64,000 bases of DNA from Millionella massiliensis (GCF_900104655.1 NZ_FNWD01000002.1:914246-978245), one strand, 5' to 3'. Shown: positions 48,160 to 58,620, counted from the first letter of the stretch. Numbers and translations are program-made. The notes: generated from the letters alone by a model not told the origin.

Positions 48160-49047
48160 CTAATACTTCAGGACCGTCAGCACCGGCAGGTGGTCCGAAA
48201 GATAGGGCACCCCATATCCCGAGGTGATAATTTCATAGGTTTCGGGAACGAATTTCTGGCAGAAAATGTGGTCGATCAACTCGCCCTGCTCACCGTGACC
48301 GAAACCGCGATAAGTAATCGCGGGCAGCGAATCGCCCTGCGGTTTAACCTTGGCAGCAGCACGCGCTTCGCAGAACGTGGGGGCATTCACCAGCGGCGCC
48401 AGCGAGGAATCCGAAACGGGGAAGTTGAAGTCTCCCATAATCAGGGTCGGAATCGAATCGCCGAACTCGTGAACCCGACTCAGCAGCAGCTTTGCACTCT
48501 CGCGACGTGCCACCACGCCGATATGGTCGAAATGGGTGTTGAAAACCAGGAACTCGCGTCCCGTATCCTTCTCGCGCAGCTTCACCCACGTTGCGATTCG
48601 CACGCACACGGCATCCCACCCCAAAGCGGCACTGTCCGGTGTTTCGCTGAGCCAGAAATGGCCGTCGGCAACGGGCGTATAGAGCGAATCGCGATAGAAT
48701 ACGGCCGCATATTCACCCGCTTCGTGACCGTCGTCACGCCCCACACCGACATACGAATAACCGGTCAGCGCTGAATCAAGAAACTTCACCTGCTGCACCA
48801 ACCCTTCCTGAATACCCATCACGTCGGGCTTCACCTCGTTCACCATACGCACCACAGCTTCGCGACGGTTATCCCAATAGTCGGGCCCGTCATCGGGGTT
48901 GGCGTAACGGATATTGAAGGTCATCGCCCGCAGTTCCGACGAGTCAGCAGCATTCTCCGTCGACTTCGGAGACGAACCGCACGAAGCCATCGACAACATC
49001 CCAGCACAAACCGCCAGAGACAAAATCAAGGGTAACTTTCCTGTCAT
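48160..49047 (-). CDS. Endonuclease/exonuclease/phosphatase family lipoprotein
   Basis: Predicted 295-residue lipoprotein (lipobox MASC, Cys23) with the EEP fold shared by DNase I, inositol phosphatases and sphingomyelinases. Catalytic positions are visible: MTFNIRYAN with Asn, GIQE with Glu, NTHFDHIG with His, GDFN with Asp and Asn, and the final SDHLPV with His. Length and the TFNIRYANPDDG start match the Bacteroidota EEP proteins of unknown substrate, probably phosphate esters in the periplasm. Single gene. Confidence 0.9.
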   Translation of the reverse strand: MTGKLPLILSLAVCAGMLSMASCGSSPKSTENAADSSELRAMTFNIRYANPDDGPDYWDNRREAVVRMVNEVKPDVMGIQEGLVQQVKFLDSALTGYSYVGVGRDDGHEAGEYAAVFYRDSLYTPVADGHFWLSETPDSAALGWDAVCVRIATWVKLREKDTGREFLVFNTHFDHIGVVARRESAKLLLSRVHEFGDSIPTLIMGDFNFPVSDSSLAPLVNAPTFCEARAAAKVKPQGDSLPAITYRGFGHGEQGELIDHIFCQKFVPETYEIITSGYGVPYLSDHLPVLTVLKY

Positions 49048-49081
49048 ATAATCAAAATCTTAAGTGAAACATTAGATGTGT

Positions 49082-49089
49082 TAAAGGTA
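49082..49089 (-). promoter_or_regulatory. Likely -7 box of the EEP gene
   Basis: TACCTTTA on the minus strand, 35 bases before the ATG; no clear -33 element. Confidence 0.45.
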
Positions 49090-49171
49090 CGGAAAAAAGA
49101 ATTTAACCTGTTGTTTTTTGCTCTGATTTTCATCGTCATCGTTAGCCCAGGACGTGCATAATGAATAGTAT

Positions 49172-50155
49172 GGAACTGCCCTCACGCCGGGCGGGCGGTG
49201 CCTTCGGGCACCCCGATAGAGAGCGAACAGTTGTAGTACAAAAGTTTATGTATTACAGCGATTAAAGGTATTAGCAGATTGAATCGGGAACACCAATATT
49301 GAAGGTAATACCCACTCATTGCTCCGCCGCGAGCACGCGGACGCCGCCCGCGCAGGGCAGTCGAAGATCAATCTGCTAAAAATGAAATCTACTTAATGAG
49401 AGATGCTCGATTTGTCGTAAGTACAAATCGAGCATCTATTCATCCCCAGGATAAAAACAGTACGGAACTGCCCTCACGCCGGGCGGGCGGTGCCTTCGGG
49501 CACTCCGACAGAGTGGTATTACCTCGAACAGTTGTAAGACAAAAGTGTATGTATTGCGGCTATTAGGGGTATTAGCAGTTTTGTCGGGAATACCCATATT
49601 GAAGGTAAGACCACTCACCGCTCCGCCGCGAGCACGCGGACGCCGCCCGCGCAGGGCAGTCGATGATCGATCTGCCAAAAATGAAATATGCTTAATGAGA
49701 GATGCTCGATTTGTCGTAAGTACAAATCGAACATCTATTCATCCCCAAGATAAAAACCGTACGGAACTGCCCTCACGCCGGGCGGGCGGTGCCTTCGGGC
49801 ACCCCGATAGAGAGGTATTACCTCGAACAGTTGTAGTACAAAAGTTTATGTGTTACAGCGATTAAAGGTATTAGCAGGTTGAATCGGGAATACCGATATT
49901 GAAGGTAATACCCTCTCATTGCTCCGCCGCGAGCACGCGGACGCCGCCCGCGCAGGGCAGTCGAAGAACGATCTGCCAAAATGAAATCTGCTTAATGAGA
50001 GATGCTCGATTTGTCGTAAATAAAAATCGAGCATCTATTCATCCCCAGGATAAAACCAGTACGGAACTGCCCTCACGCCGGGCGGGCGGTGCCGCGGGCA
50101 CCCCGACAGAGGGGTATTACCTCAAACAGGCGTAATTACGAATGTTAATGTATTG
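49172..50155 (-). repeat. Modular TIR repeat array 3 (three full units, minus orientation)
   Basis: Nearly 1 kb between the EEP gene and nfo, made of tandem copies with starts at 49172, 49464, 49763 and 50063 (periods 292-300). Each unit, TIR to TIR, is 187-196 bp: 49175-49361, 49467-49660, 49766-49961. Hairpins follow at 49401-49437, 49700-49736 and 50000-50036; the array ends with a lone A module from 50066. The hairpin stem (AGATGCTCGATTTGT arm) is unlike those of other arrays, while the unit ends and the internal spacer match the 61-kb copy. Bases 50156-50213 hold nothing recognised. Confidence 0.92.
49401..49437. terminator. Hairpin cassette of array 3 (first of three)
   Basis: A 15-bp perfect stem (49401-49415 with 49423-49437) with a 7-base loop. 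The other copies are at 49700-49736 and 50000-50036. Any of them could terminate transcription from nfo. Confidence 0.6.
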
Positions 50156-50213
50156 AGGCTATTAAAGGTACCAGCCATCGCTCTTAGAGTAATCCCCCAC
50201 CAAACGTCTTAAC

Positions 50214-51083
50214 CTATCTCGTTGGGACTCCAGGAGCAGGCTGCCCGGCAAAAGCGTATAACTGAGCGATTTCGTCCGGCCAACGACTCTCATCTGGCGT
50301 TTCGAGAATCAATGGCATATCATCGAATCGCGGATCGGCTGCTACGTATCGAAACACTTCGAGCCCCAGCGTCCCATCACCCAGCGGCGCATGACGGTCG
50401 ACCCGGCTTCCCTGAGCCTTCAGATCATCATTTAAGTGCATTCCACGCAGATAACGCAACCCCACAACGCGATCCAGTTCCGCAAAGGTACGTTCACACG
50501 CCTCGGCCGTGCTAAGGTCGTACCCGGCCGAAAAGGCATGACACGTATCGATACAGATTCCGACACGACTTTTATCCTCCACCCGATCAATAATATAGGC
50601 CAAATGTTCAAATTTCCAGCCGAGATTGGAGCCTTGACCGGCCGTATTTTCAATCACGGCGGTCACCCCCAAAGTTGCCTCCAAAGCCAGGTTGATCGAC
50701 TCCGCAATGCGTGCCAGACACTCCTCCTCACCGATCTCTTTCAACGTACTACCGGGATGGAAGTTAAGCCGGTCGAGCCCCAGCAACTCACAACGTTTCA
50801 TCTCATCCGTAAACGCCTGCCGCGACTTCTGCAACCCAGCCTCATCCGGATGCCCCAGATTAATCAGATAACTGTCATGAGGCAAAATCTGGAACGGACG
50901 ATAACCGTATTCCTCACACCGAGCCCGAAAAGCATCAATTTGAGCTGGCGTCAACGGCGCAGCGACCCATTGCCGCTGATTCTTCGTGAAAAGGGCAAAC
51001 GCACCGGCCCCAATCATATGAGCATTGAGCGGTGCGTTTTCGACACCGCCCGATGCACTGACATGTGCTCCAAAATATTTCAT
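50214..51083 (-). CDS. nfo: Endonuclease IV
   Basis: Predicted 289-residue AP endonuclease with the TIM-barrel/three-metal site: GAHVSASGG at the start, NFHPGS near 107, ENTAGQG near 145, [13 protein letters not shown] near 177, HLNDD near 217 and DRHAPLGDG near 229, and ILETP near 260. It nicks DNA 5' of abasic sites in base-excision repair. Divergent from the DUF3078 gene, whose promoter overlaps this gene's start codon. Confidence 0.97.
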   Translation of the reverse strand: MKYFGAHVSASGGVENAPLNAHMIGAGAFALFTKNQRQWVAAPLTPAQIDAFRARCEEYGYRPFQILPHDSYLINLGHPDEAGLQKSRQAFTDEMKRCELLGLDRLNFHPGSTLKEIGEEECLARIAESINLALEATLGVTAVIENTAGQGSNLGWKFEHLAYIIDRVEDKSRVGICIDTCHAFSAGYDLSTAEACERTFAELDRVVGLRYLRGMHLNDDLKAQGSRVDRHAPLGDGTLGLEVFRYVAADPRFDDMPLILETPDESRWPDEIAQLYAFAGQPAPGVPTR

Positions 51084-51109
51084 GCGAATCGTTATTTTTT
51101 GTAAATTTG
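51078..51109 (+). promoter_or_regulatory. Promoter of the DUF3078 gene
   Basis: TTTC (51078-51081), 20 bases, TAAATTTG (51102-51109), 36 bases before the ATG. The -33 region overlaps the nfo start codon on the other strand. Confidence 0.65.
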
Positions 51110-51145
51110 CAAATACAACCGCCGGAAATTCAACGGCCGAACACT

Positions 51146-52264
51146 ATGGTTACAAAGCTACACATTCTGCTCAAAAATCCACTGCTGGCCGCACTGCTTC
51201 TGGTACTGGCCGTGGGACCGGCATCGGCACAATTCAATCCGCGGAAACAAGCTGTTCGTCTCGAGGCCATACCCGATACGATGATCAAAGCTCCCAAACC
51301 CACCACCGAACTGAAGTTTGAACTGTACAGCGACGCCTACGACAAATATCTGCGCAAATTACGGACCAAACAGCGCAACAGCTACGTCATCAAACCCGGT
51401 TTGAGCATTACGCAGGTGAGCTTCACCAACTGGCAACAGGGGGGGGACAACTCCTATTCCGGTTTAGCGTCTCTCAATATGGAGCACAACTATACGGCCC
51501 CCGTATTCAGTATCAAGACCGTGATGAACGCCCAGTACGGTCTGATCCGTACCTCGGGACAGACGCGTAAGAATGTGGACTTTTTCGATGTCACGACCAC
51601 TCCCAGTTGGAATATATCGACCCGGTGGAAACTCTCCGCATCGTTGATCTGGAAATCACAATTCACCAAGAGTTACGACTATCCGGCCGAGGCTCCGAAA
51701 GTATGGAAATCGTCGTTCATGGCACCGGGTACCGTTGAAATCTCCGGCGGTTTCACCTACGAACCCCCGAGTAAGAAAATCAACATTTTCATATCGCCGA
51801 TCGCCGGGAAATTCATTTTCGTACTGAACGACTCGCTCTCCCGGAAGGGGGGCTTCGGGATCGACCCCAACACCGAGAACCCGAAATTCAAAGCTCAGAT
51901 CGGTGCTCAGGCACGCGTGATATACAAAACCCAGTTTGCCAAAAACAAGATTGAATACGCCACCCAACTCGACGGATTCTGGAACTACGAGCTCCCGCCT
52001 TCGGCTACGTGGAATAACACAATGACCTTTAAATTTACGAACGTCATCAGTGCCTCCATCGTTGTCAATATGATTTACAACGACCAAATCGCTACCCCCA
52101 AAGCGCAGGAAAAACGGAATGAGGGGCGTATCCCCAAGCCGTGGGATTACCTACAGGTTTATCAATCAGTCGGTTTCGGATTGAACTTCAACATCGCCTC
52201 CAAACCGCACGACCCGGTCAAGGAGAGCACCATTACCCGTTCCCGTCTGAAATACCTGAAATAG
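51146..52264 (+). CDS. DUF3078 outer-membrane protein
   Basis: Predicted 372-residue exported protein: signal peptide cleaved after ASA near residue 28, then a DUF3078 domain built of repeated amphipathic strands (SFTNWQQGGDNSYSGLASLN near 95, WNISTRWKLSASLIW near 155), ending LKYLK. The alternation suggests a small outer-membrane beta-barrel. Function is unknown; the family is limited to Bacteroidota. The start at 51146 is used because the promoter ends at 51109. Confidence 0.88.
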   Translation: MVTKLHILLKNPLLAALLLVLAVGPASAQFNPRKQAVRLEAIPDTMIKAPKPTTELKFELYSDAYDKYLRKLRTKQRNSYVIKPGLSITQVSFTNWQQGGDNSYSGLASLNMEHNYTAPVFSIKTVMNAQYGLIRTSGQTRKNVDFFDVTTTPSWNISTRWKLSASLIWKSQFTKSYDYPAEAPKVWKSSFMAPGTVEISGGFTYEPPSKKINIFISPIAGKFIFVLNDSLSRKGGFGIDPNTENPKFKAQIGAQARVIYKTQFAKNKIEYATQLDGFWNYELPPSATWNNTMTFKFTNVISASIVVNMIYNDQIATPKAQEKRNEGRIPKPWDYLQVYQSVGFGLNFNIASKPHDPVKESTITRSRLKYLK

Positions 52265-52282
52265 ATTTAGAGAGTGATTTTC

Positions 52283-52328
52283 AAGCAAACGCCCGGCATC
52301 TGACGACTGTCGGGCGTTTGCTTTTCCA
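52283..52328 (+). terminator. Terminator of the DUF3078 gene
   Basis: A 13-bp stem (52283-52295 with 52311-52323), 15-base loop, then a short T-run, 20 bases after the stop. Confidence 0.92.
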
Positions 52329-52415
52329 ATTTTCCTGCATAAGGTTCTCATACCCTCCGTCCCAATAACAGCTTAATAGCCACGTTACATCAACTTCTCT
52401 GTATTACGTTTATTC

Positions 52416-53190
52416 GAGGTAATACTACTCTGACGGGGTGCCCGCGGCACCGCCCGCCCGGCGTGAGGGCAGTTCCATACTGGTCTCGATGCTTCGTACT
52501 CAAAAAGCCCGCGAAACGCGATAAAGAGAGAAACGAACGATTAGTCCAACGGCGAATCGTTCGTTTCGCTTTGAGCGGGCTTTATTCTTAGATAAACTGC
52601 TCTTCGACTGCCCTGCGCGGGCGGCGGCCGCGTGCTCGCGGCGGAGCGGGCGATACTGCGTATCGCTTATTTCATCTTCGCTGCGGCGGAGCAATGAGAG
52701 GCATTACCTCAAACAGCCGTATACACACAATTTCGGAATGACCTCTATTCGAGGCAATACCACTCTGTCGATGTGGCCGAAGCCACCGCCCGCCCGGCGT
52801 GAGGGCAGTTCCATACTGTCCGCAATGCTGTACTACAAAAGTCCGCGAACACGAAGAAAGAGAGAAATGAATGATTCGCCCAACGGCGAATCGTTCGTTT
52901 CTCTTTGAGCGGGCTTTATTCTTAGATAAACTGCTCTTCGACTGCCCTGCGCGGGCGGCGGCCGCGTGCTCGCGGCGGAGCGGGCGATACTGCGTATCGC
53001 TTATTTCATCTTCGCTGCGGCGGAGCAATGAGGGCTATTACCTCCAATATCGGCATTCCCGTCCAGACTTGCTAAACCCGCCAACAGCCGCATTGCATAA
53101 ACTTTCGCATCACGCTCGTTCGAGGTAATACCCCTCTGACGGGGTGCCCGCGGCACCGCCCGCCCGGCGTGAGGGCAGTTCCGTACAGTT
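52416..53190 (+). repeat. Modular TIR repeat array 4 (two hairpin cassettes)
   Basis: Order: A 52416-52486 (GGGCAGT 52467-52473), hairpin 52504-52583, B from 52607, spacer, A from 52751 (GGGCAGT 52803-52809), hairpin 52838-52917, B from 52941, longer spacer, A from 53122 (GGGCAGT 53173-53179). Unit lengths TIR to TIR are 203 and 239. Both hairpins belong to the AAAGCCCGC/GCGGGCTTT family of array 1. The first and last A modules have GGTGCCCGCGGCACC where the middle one has GTGGCCGAAGCCAC, so the small hairpin is kept while its bases change. Confidence 0.92.
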
Positions 53191-53205
53191 CTCTCACATA
53201 GCGCC

Positions 53206-53247
53206 AAACAGAGGCAGGGCGGAGTATAAAATACTCTGCCCTGTTTC
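53206..53247 (-). terminator. hppA terminator
   Basis: An imperfect stem (AAACAG..AGGGC.GAGTA with TACTC.GCCCTGTTT) about 25 bases after the hppA stop; on the minus strand it is followed by TTTGGCGC. Confidence 0.75.
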
Positions 53248-53270
53248 TCAAATCAGAACTACCCCGAAAA

Positions 53271-55487
53271 TTACAGGATACTGTAAGCCACGGTCAGCCC
53301 CGCCATCACGATAGCGACCATACTCATCAGTTTAATCAGGATGTTCAGCGACGGGCCGCTCGTATCTTTAAACGGGTCGCCCACGGTGTCGCCCACAACC
53401 GTAGCCTTATGGGCATCCGACCCTTTGCCTCCGAGGTTACCCTCTTCGATATACTTTTTGGCGTTGTCCCACGCACCGCCCGAGTTGGCCATGAAGATAG
53501 CCAGCACGAAACCGGCCCCCAGACCACCGACCAGCAGTCCCAGCACACCTGCTACACCGAAAACGATACCCGTCACGATCGGCGCAACGATAGCCAGAAT
53601 CGACGGCATCAGCATTTCGCGCTGAGCACCCTTGGTCGAGATGGCGACACAACGAGCATAATCCGGCGTAGCATCACCCGTGAGGATCCCCTTGATTTCG
53701 CGGAACTGGCGACGCACCTCTTCGACCATCGACTGTGCGGCACGTCCCACGGCATTCATGGTCAGCCCGCAGAAGACGAAAGCCATCATCGAGCCGATGA
53801 AGACACCGATCAGCACTTTGGGATTCATCAGATTCACCTGGTAGTACTCCATGAAGTCAGGCAGCGTAGCCGTTTCAACCGGCACTGCATTGCCCAGTAC
53901 CTCGATGGTCTTCACCCCGATATGCTGGAGACCCATTTTGATCTCTTCGAGGTAAGAGGCCATCAGCGCAAGTGCCGTCAGTGCAGCCGAACCGATGGCA
54001 AAGCCTTTACCCGTAGCCGCCGTCGTATTGCCGAGGGCATCGAGAGCATCGGTACGCTTACGGACTTCCGGCCCGAGACCGCTCATTTCGGCATTACCGC
54101 CGGCATTGTCGGCAATCGGCCCGTAAGCGTCCGTAGCCAGCGTGATACCCAGCGTGGAGAGCATCCCGACGGCCGCGATACCGATACCGTAGAGCCCCAG
54201 CGACAGATTTTGAGCCGTCAACAGGTTGGCCACATCGAAGTGGATGGCACACAGGAATGCGAGGATAATGGCCGCAGCGATCGTAATCACCGGAATGGCC
54301 GTAGAGAGCATCCCCAACCCGATCCCCGAGATGATCACCGTTGCAGGACCGGTCTTGGAACTTTCGGCCACCTTCTTCGTAGGCTTATACGATTGCGAGG
54401 TGTAGTATTCGGTCGATTGCCCGATGATGATACCGGCCACCAGACCGCAGATCACCGAGAACGAGATGCCCAGCCAGTTTTCGAGCCCCAGCAGCCAGAG
54501 GATCACGAACGTAGCGATGGCGATCAGCACAGAACTGGTATTGACCCCCAGACCGAGCGCCTTCAGCAGCGACTTCATCGAAGCCCCCTCTTTAGTCTTG
54601 ACCAGGTAGATTCCGATGATCGAGAGCAGAATACCGACCGCAGCGATCAGCATCGGAGCAAGCACCGCCTTGAGCTGCATTTCAGGCGCAATGGCAAAGG
54701 CCGACGCCCCGAGTGCAGCGGTAGCGAGGATCGAGCCGCAGTAGCTTTCATAGAGGTCGGCGCCCATACCGGCCACGTCACCCACGTTGTCGCCCACGTT
54801 GTCGGCGATGGTAGCGGGGTTGCGGGGGTCGTCTTCGGGGATACCGGCTTCGACCTTACCGACCAGGTCGGCACCGACGTCAGCGGCTTTGGTGTAGATA
54901 CCGCCGCCGACACGTGCAAAGAGCGCCTGTGTCGAGGCACCCATCCCGAAGGTCAGCATGGTGGTGGTGATGATGACAAGTTTCTGGGTCGTTGTAATAT
55001 CGTTATAGAACCATTCGAGCACCAGGTACCAGACCGAGATGTCGAGCAGGCCGAGGCCCACCACGACCAGCCCCATCACGGCACCGGAGCGGAAGGCGAC
55101 CTTCAGTCCGCGGTTGAGCGATTCGGAGGCAGCCTGAGCGGTACGTGCCGAGGCATAGGTAGCCGTTTTCATGCCGATATAACCGGCCAGACCGGAGAAG
55201 AAACCGCCGGTCAGGAAAGCGAACGGCACCCACGGGTTCTGGACGCCGAAGCCGTAGGCCAGGACGGCAAAAAAGATACACAGTACGAGGAATACGATTC
55301 CGACGATTTTGTACTGTTGTTTGAGGTAGGCCATGGCGCCCTTACGGACATGGCTGGCGATGGTACGCATGGTTTCGTTTCCTTCGCTTTGACGCTTCAT
55401 GTTGACGAAGAAGTAGCGAGCAAAGCCAAGTGCTACGAGTGCGGCAATGGGTACGAGCCAAAAGATCAGAGGAATGTTTGCACACAT
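53271..55487 (-). CDS. hppA: Membrane-bound ion-pumping pyrophosphatase (K+-dependent type)
   Basis: Predicted 738-residue integral membrane pyrophosphatase with about 16 transmembrane helices. It couples PPi hydrolysis to export of Na+ and/or H+. Catalytic motifs: [20 protein letters not shown] near 210, [20 protein letters not shown] near 235, and [18 protein letters not shown] near the C terminus. At the K+-dependence site it reads [10 protein letters not shown], with Ala where K+-independent enzymes have Lys, so K+ activation is expected. Whether Na+ or H+ is pumped is not decided here. The upstream DNA is extremely AT-rich. Confidence 0.95.
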   Translation of the reverse strand: MCANIPLIFWLVPIAALVALGFARYFFVNMKRQSEGNETMRTIASHVRKGAMAYLKQQYKIVGIVFLVLCIFFAVLAYGFGVQNPWVPFAFLTGGFFSGLAGYIGMKTATYASARTAQAASESLNRGLKVAFRSGAVMGLVVVGLGLLDISVWYLVLEWFYNDITTTQKLVIITTTMLTFGMGASTQALFARVGGGIYTKAADVGADLVGKVEAGIPEDDPRNPATIADNVGDNVGDVAGMGADLYESYCGSILATAALGASAFAIAPEMQLKAVLAPMLIAAVGILLSIIGIYLVKTKEGASMKSLLKALGLGVNTSSVLIAIATFVILWLLGLENWLGISFSVICGLVAGIIIGQSTEYYTSQSYKPTKKVAESSKTGPATVIISGIGLGMLSTAIPVITIAAAIILAFLCAIHFDVANLLTAQNLSLGLYGIGIAAVGMLSTLGITLATDAYGPIADNAGGNAEMSGLGPEVRKRTDALDALGNTTAATGKGFAIGSAALTALALMASYLEEIKMGLQHIGVKTIEVLGNAVPVETATLPDFMEYYQVNLMNPKVLIGVFIGSMMAFVFCGLTMNAVGRAAQSMVEEVRRQFREIKGILTGDATPDYARCVAISTKGAQREMLMPSILAIVAPIVTGIVFGVAGVLGLLVGGLGAGFVLAIFMANSGGAWDNAKKYIEEGNLGGKGSDAHKATVVGDTVGDPFKDTSGPSLNILIKLMSMVAIVMAGLTVAYSIL

Positions 55488-55788
55488 AAGCGGATGGGTT
55501 TAGTGGATATTTTCGTTGAAAGGTAGCGATTTTTTGCGATTTATTTCACTCAACTCGGATTTTTCGAGCAAGAATTTTTATTATTAAAATAATATTCAAA
55601 TATATTTAAATATTTTTATATTCCGCGTTTTATAATTATTATTTTTTCATTACCTTTGTTCAAACGATTCACAAACCCGCCGAGAACGCAGGCAGGTTCC
55701 GGTAAGACCACAACGATCGACAACACGACACGCTGACCGCCTGCCCGGCGCTCGGAGAACGACAGATACACAGCAAGAGACCACCGAT
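55488..55788. promoter_or_regulatory. AT-rich divergent promoter region of hppA and the SpoU methyltransferase gene
   Basis: About 300 bases. 55565-55650 is very AT-rich, unlike anything else in the window outside the rRNA promoter. TACCTTTG at 55651-55658 is the plus-strand -7 box, with no clean -33 element. The long leader from there to 55789 has no ORF. Possibly an upstream activating region for strong expression. Confidence 0.55.
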
Positions 55789-56325
55789 ATGCAAAAAATA
55801 ACGAACGAAGAGTTGGGACGCCCGACCCCTGAAGAGTTTGCAGCCCAGACGAAACTGCCGCTTACCGTCGTACTGGATAACGTACGGAGCTCCAACAACG
55901 TGGGAGCATTCTTCCGTACGGGCGACGCTTTCGGTATCGAACGACTGGTTTTGTGCGGCATTACCGGCACGCCGCCCTCGCGCGAGATCCACAAAAGCGC
56001 GCTCGGAGCCGAAATGACCGTAGCCTGGGAGTACGAAAAGGAGAGCACGACGGCCGTACAGCGGTTGCGGGAAGCGGGTTACACGCTGCTGGCCGTTGAG
56101 CAGGTTCACGGTGCGATCCAACTGGACCGGTTGGATCTGACCACTTTTGCTCCCGACACCAAATTCGCCCTGGTGTTCGGCAACGAAGTCGAAGGGGTCA
56201 GCCAACAGGTTGTGGACCTGTGCCACGGGGCTATCGAGATTCCACAAGTGGGCACGAAACATTCGCTGAATGTTTCGGTCAGCGGAGGCGTCGTCCTGTG
56301 GGAGTTTTTCCGACAGATGCGCTAA
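55789..56325 (+). CDS. SpoU/TrmH-family RNA 2'-O-methyltransferase
   Basis: Predicted 178-residue SPOUT enzyme without an N-terminal substrate domain. Motif 1 is NVRSSNNVGAFFRTGDAFG at 31-49 (Asn and Arg of the active site), motif 2 FALVFGNEVEGVS near 125-138, and motif 3 IPQVGTKHSLNVSVSGGVVLWE near 150-170, all knotted-fold elements. The target, tRNA or rRNA, is not known. Convergent with rho. Confidence 0.92.
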   Translation: MQKITNEELGRPTPEEFAAQTKLPLTVVLDNVRSSNNVGAFFRTGDAFGIERLVLCGITGTPPSREIHKSALGAEMTVAWEYEKESTTAVQRLREAGYTLLAVEQVHGAIQLDRLDLTTFAPDTKFALVFGNEVEGVSQQVVDLCHGAIEIPQVGTKHSLNVSVSGGVVLWEFFRQMR

Positions 56326-56477
56326 CCGGGCCATCACCTCAACCTTCCCCCTGCCGCCACGAACAGGCTCGCAGCGACAAACCGGCCGGGGATTTCGACC
56401 CGCCGCCGACCGGACTTCCCGGAATCACTCAGCGCAACCCCACTTTCTGGCCTCATTTATCGTTAATCCCCGCCTAC

Positions 56478-56520
56478 AAAAAATCCCGTCAAAGCCTCAA
56501 CGGCTTGACGGGATTTTTTG
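56478..56520. terminator. Bidirectional terminator
   Basis: An 18-bp stem with one bulge (AAAAAATCCCGTCAA...GCC with GGCTTGACGGGATTTTTT) and a short loop, A-run on the left and T-run on the right, between the convergent methyltransferase and rho genes. Confidence 0.95.
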
Positions 56521-56574
56521 AATCAATCTACTATGTATGATACGCGGCGGCTGGAATCAGCCGAACCACTCGCG

Positions 56575-58620
56575 TTATTTGTTCATCGTGGCGAGGAACT
56601 CCTCGTTCGAAACCGTACCCTCCATCTGCTTTTTGACCAGCTCCATCGCCTCGACGGAGTTCATATCGGTCAAGTGACGACGCAGGATCCAGATCTTCTG
56701 CAACGTATCGCGGTCGAGCAGCAGGTCGTCGCGACGGGTCGAAGAGGCGGTAATGTCCACCGACGGATAGATGCGTTTGTTGGAGAGTTTGCGATCGAGT
56801 TGCAGCTCCATGTTACCGGTACCTTTGAATTCTTCGAAGATCACCTCGTCCATTTTCGAGCCGGTATCGATCAGCGCCGTGGCGATAATGGTCAGCGAAC
56901 CGCGCTCTTCGGTATTGCGGGCCGCACCGAAGAAACGTTTGGGTTTGTGGAGCGCATTGGCATCGACCCCACCCGAAAGGACCTTTCCGGAAGCAGGCTG
57001 CACGGTGTTGTAGGCCCGGGCCAGACGGGTAATCGAGTCAAGGAAGATCACCACATCGTGACCGCATTCGACCATGCGTTTTGCCTTTTCGAGCACCATT
57101 TCAGCCACCTTCACGTGACGCGAAGCCTGCTCGTCGAACGTCGAGGCGATCACCTCGGCCTTGACGCTGCGGGCCATATCGGTCACCTCCTCGGGGCGCT
57201 CGTCGATCAACAGCATAATCATGTAGGCCTCGGGATGGTTGTCGGCAATGGCATTGGCTATCGCCTTGAGCAACATCGTCTTACCGGTCTTCGGCTGGGC
57301 CACGATCAGTGCACGCTGCCCTTTGCCGATGGGCGAAAAGAGGTCTACCACGCGGGTCGACAGGTTGTTATGCCCGTTTGAGGTGATATTGAATTTGGTT
57401 TCGGGGAAGAGCGGGGTCAGGAATTCGAACTGAATCCGGTCACGCACCATTTCGGGTTGCAGACCGTTGACTTCCAGCACCTTGACCAACGGAAAATACT
57501 TTTCGCCTTCGCGCGGCGGTTTGATGATCCCCTTGACCGTATCGCCCTGTTTGAGGCCGTAGCTTTTGATCTGCACGGGCGAAACGTAAACGTCGTCGGG
57601 CGAGTTCAGGTAGTTGTAGTCGGCCGAGCGCAGGAATCCGTAACCGTCGGGCATCACCTCCAGAGCACCTTCGCAGTTGATGACGCCGAGAAAATCGTTC
57701 TGATGATCAATCTTGCGGGGTTGCGGAGTCTGTTGGGGCTGTGCCGGCGCTTGCTGAGCGAACTGGTTTTGCTGTGCGGGAAGTTGCTGGGGCACAGCCG
57801 GAGAATTTTGAGAGGACTGAGGCTGAGCCTGCTGAGCCATCACCGTCCCCGCTGGTTGCGATTGAACGACCGGAAGATTCGGATTGGCCGAAGACTGCGG
57901 ACGGGCCATAGCGGACTCTTCGGCCGCAGCGGGCTGTCCGCCATTTGCGTTCTGTTGATAGCGCCCGCGATTTCCGTAACGGTTTTGCCCCTGCGACACA
58001 TAACGATCGCCGTTTTTTTCAGGGCTTGCGCTGAACGACTGCGCAACGGGAGCCTGCGTTGTCCCCGTCGCATCGGCGTGGAAAGGCTGTTCGGGACGCG
58101 CCGTATTCGCGTTATCGTTGTCGGCCGCTATGCGGCGACGTTTTTTCCGTCCTGTAGCCTGTTGTTGCGACACATTGGGAGCCGTTGCCGAGGGAGACTG
58201 AACCGCCGACTGCTGTGCCTGGGTCTGTGTCTGATTTTGCGGCTCCGATGGTTGCGGCTGTTGATTTTGAGGCTGTTGATTTTGAGGCTGTTGATTCCGC
58301 GATTGAGACTGCTGGTTCTCAGACACTTGCGTTGGTTTTTGAGCCACGTGTTCTTTGGCTGCATTGGGGGAGTGACCAGCTTCTGCCGAACGTTTTGCAC
58401 GTCCACGTTTTCCGGTCGGTGCCGGAGCAGGTGTCGTCGCAGGAGTATCGACCGGAGCCGTTGTCTGAGCCGGCACTGCGGGCGCCGCCTCAACAGTGAG
58501 CAACCGTTCGATCAGCTCCTGTTTTTTGACATACCCTTTGCCTTTAACGACTCCTGCGGCTTCGGCCATCGAACGCAACTGACCGAGGGTCATGCGTTCC
58601 AGTGTCTCTTTATCTTGCAT
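56575..58620 (-). CDS. rho: Transcription termination factor Rho with a large disordered insertion
   Basis: Predicted 681-residue Rho, the hexameric RNA helicase that ends transcription. The N-terminal SAP-like Rho_N domain covers about 1-45. A Q/N/P/S-rich low-complexity region of about 240 residues follows (roughly 60-300) with perfect NQQPQ repeats and a basic GRKKRRR patch. Then come the CSD RNA-binding domain (about 310-385; [12 protein letters not shown]) and the ATPase with Walker [14 protein letters not shown] and the R- and Q-loops. E. coli Rho is 419 residues, so the excess is the insertion. Start [10 protein letters not shown] at 58620 fits the domain; the longer frame does not. 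Confidence 0.96.
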   Translation of the reverse strand: MQDKETLERMTLGQLRSMAEAAGVVKGKGYVKKQELIERLLTVEAAPAVPAQTTAPVDTPATTPAPAPTGKRGRAKRSAEAGHSPNAAKEHVAQKPTQVSENQQSQSRNQQPQNQQPQNQQPQPSEPQNQTQTQAQQSAVQSPSATAPNVSQQQATGRKKRRRIAADNDNANTARPEQPFHADATGTTQAPVAQSFSASPEKNGDRYVSQGQNRYGNRGRYQQNANGGQPAAAEESAMARPQSSANPNLPVVQSQPAGTVMAQQAQPQSSQNSPAVPQQLPAQQNQFAQQAPAQPQQTPQPRKIDHQNDFLGVINCEGALEVMPDGYGFLRSADYNYLNSPDDVYVSPVQIKSYGLKQGDTVKGIIKPPREGEKYFPLVKVLEVNGLQPEMVRDRIQFEFLTPLFPETKFNITSNGHNNLSTRVVDLFSPIGKGQRALIVAQPKTGKTMLLKAIANAIADNHPEAYMIMLLIDERPEEVTDMARSVKAEVIASTFDEQASRHVKVAEMVLEKAKRMVECGHDVVIFLDSITRLARAYNTVQPASGKVLSGGVDANALHKPKRFFGAARNTEERGSLTIIATALIDTGSKMDEVIFEEFKGTGNMELQLDRKLSNKRIYPSVDITASSTRRDDLLLDRDTLQKIWILRRHLTDMNSVEAMELVKKQMEGTVSNEEFLATMNK

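Noticed and set aside
49172-50155. CRISPR array
   Set aside because: The period is about 300 bases, the whole unit is repeated without short unique spacers, and no cas genes are present.
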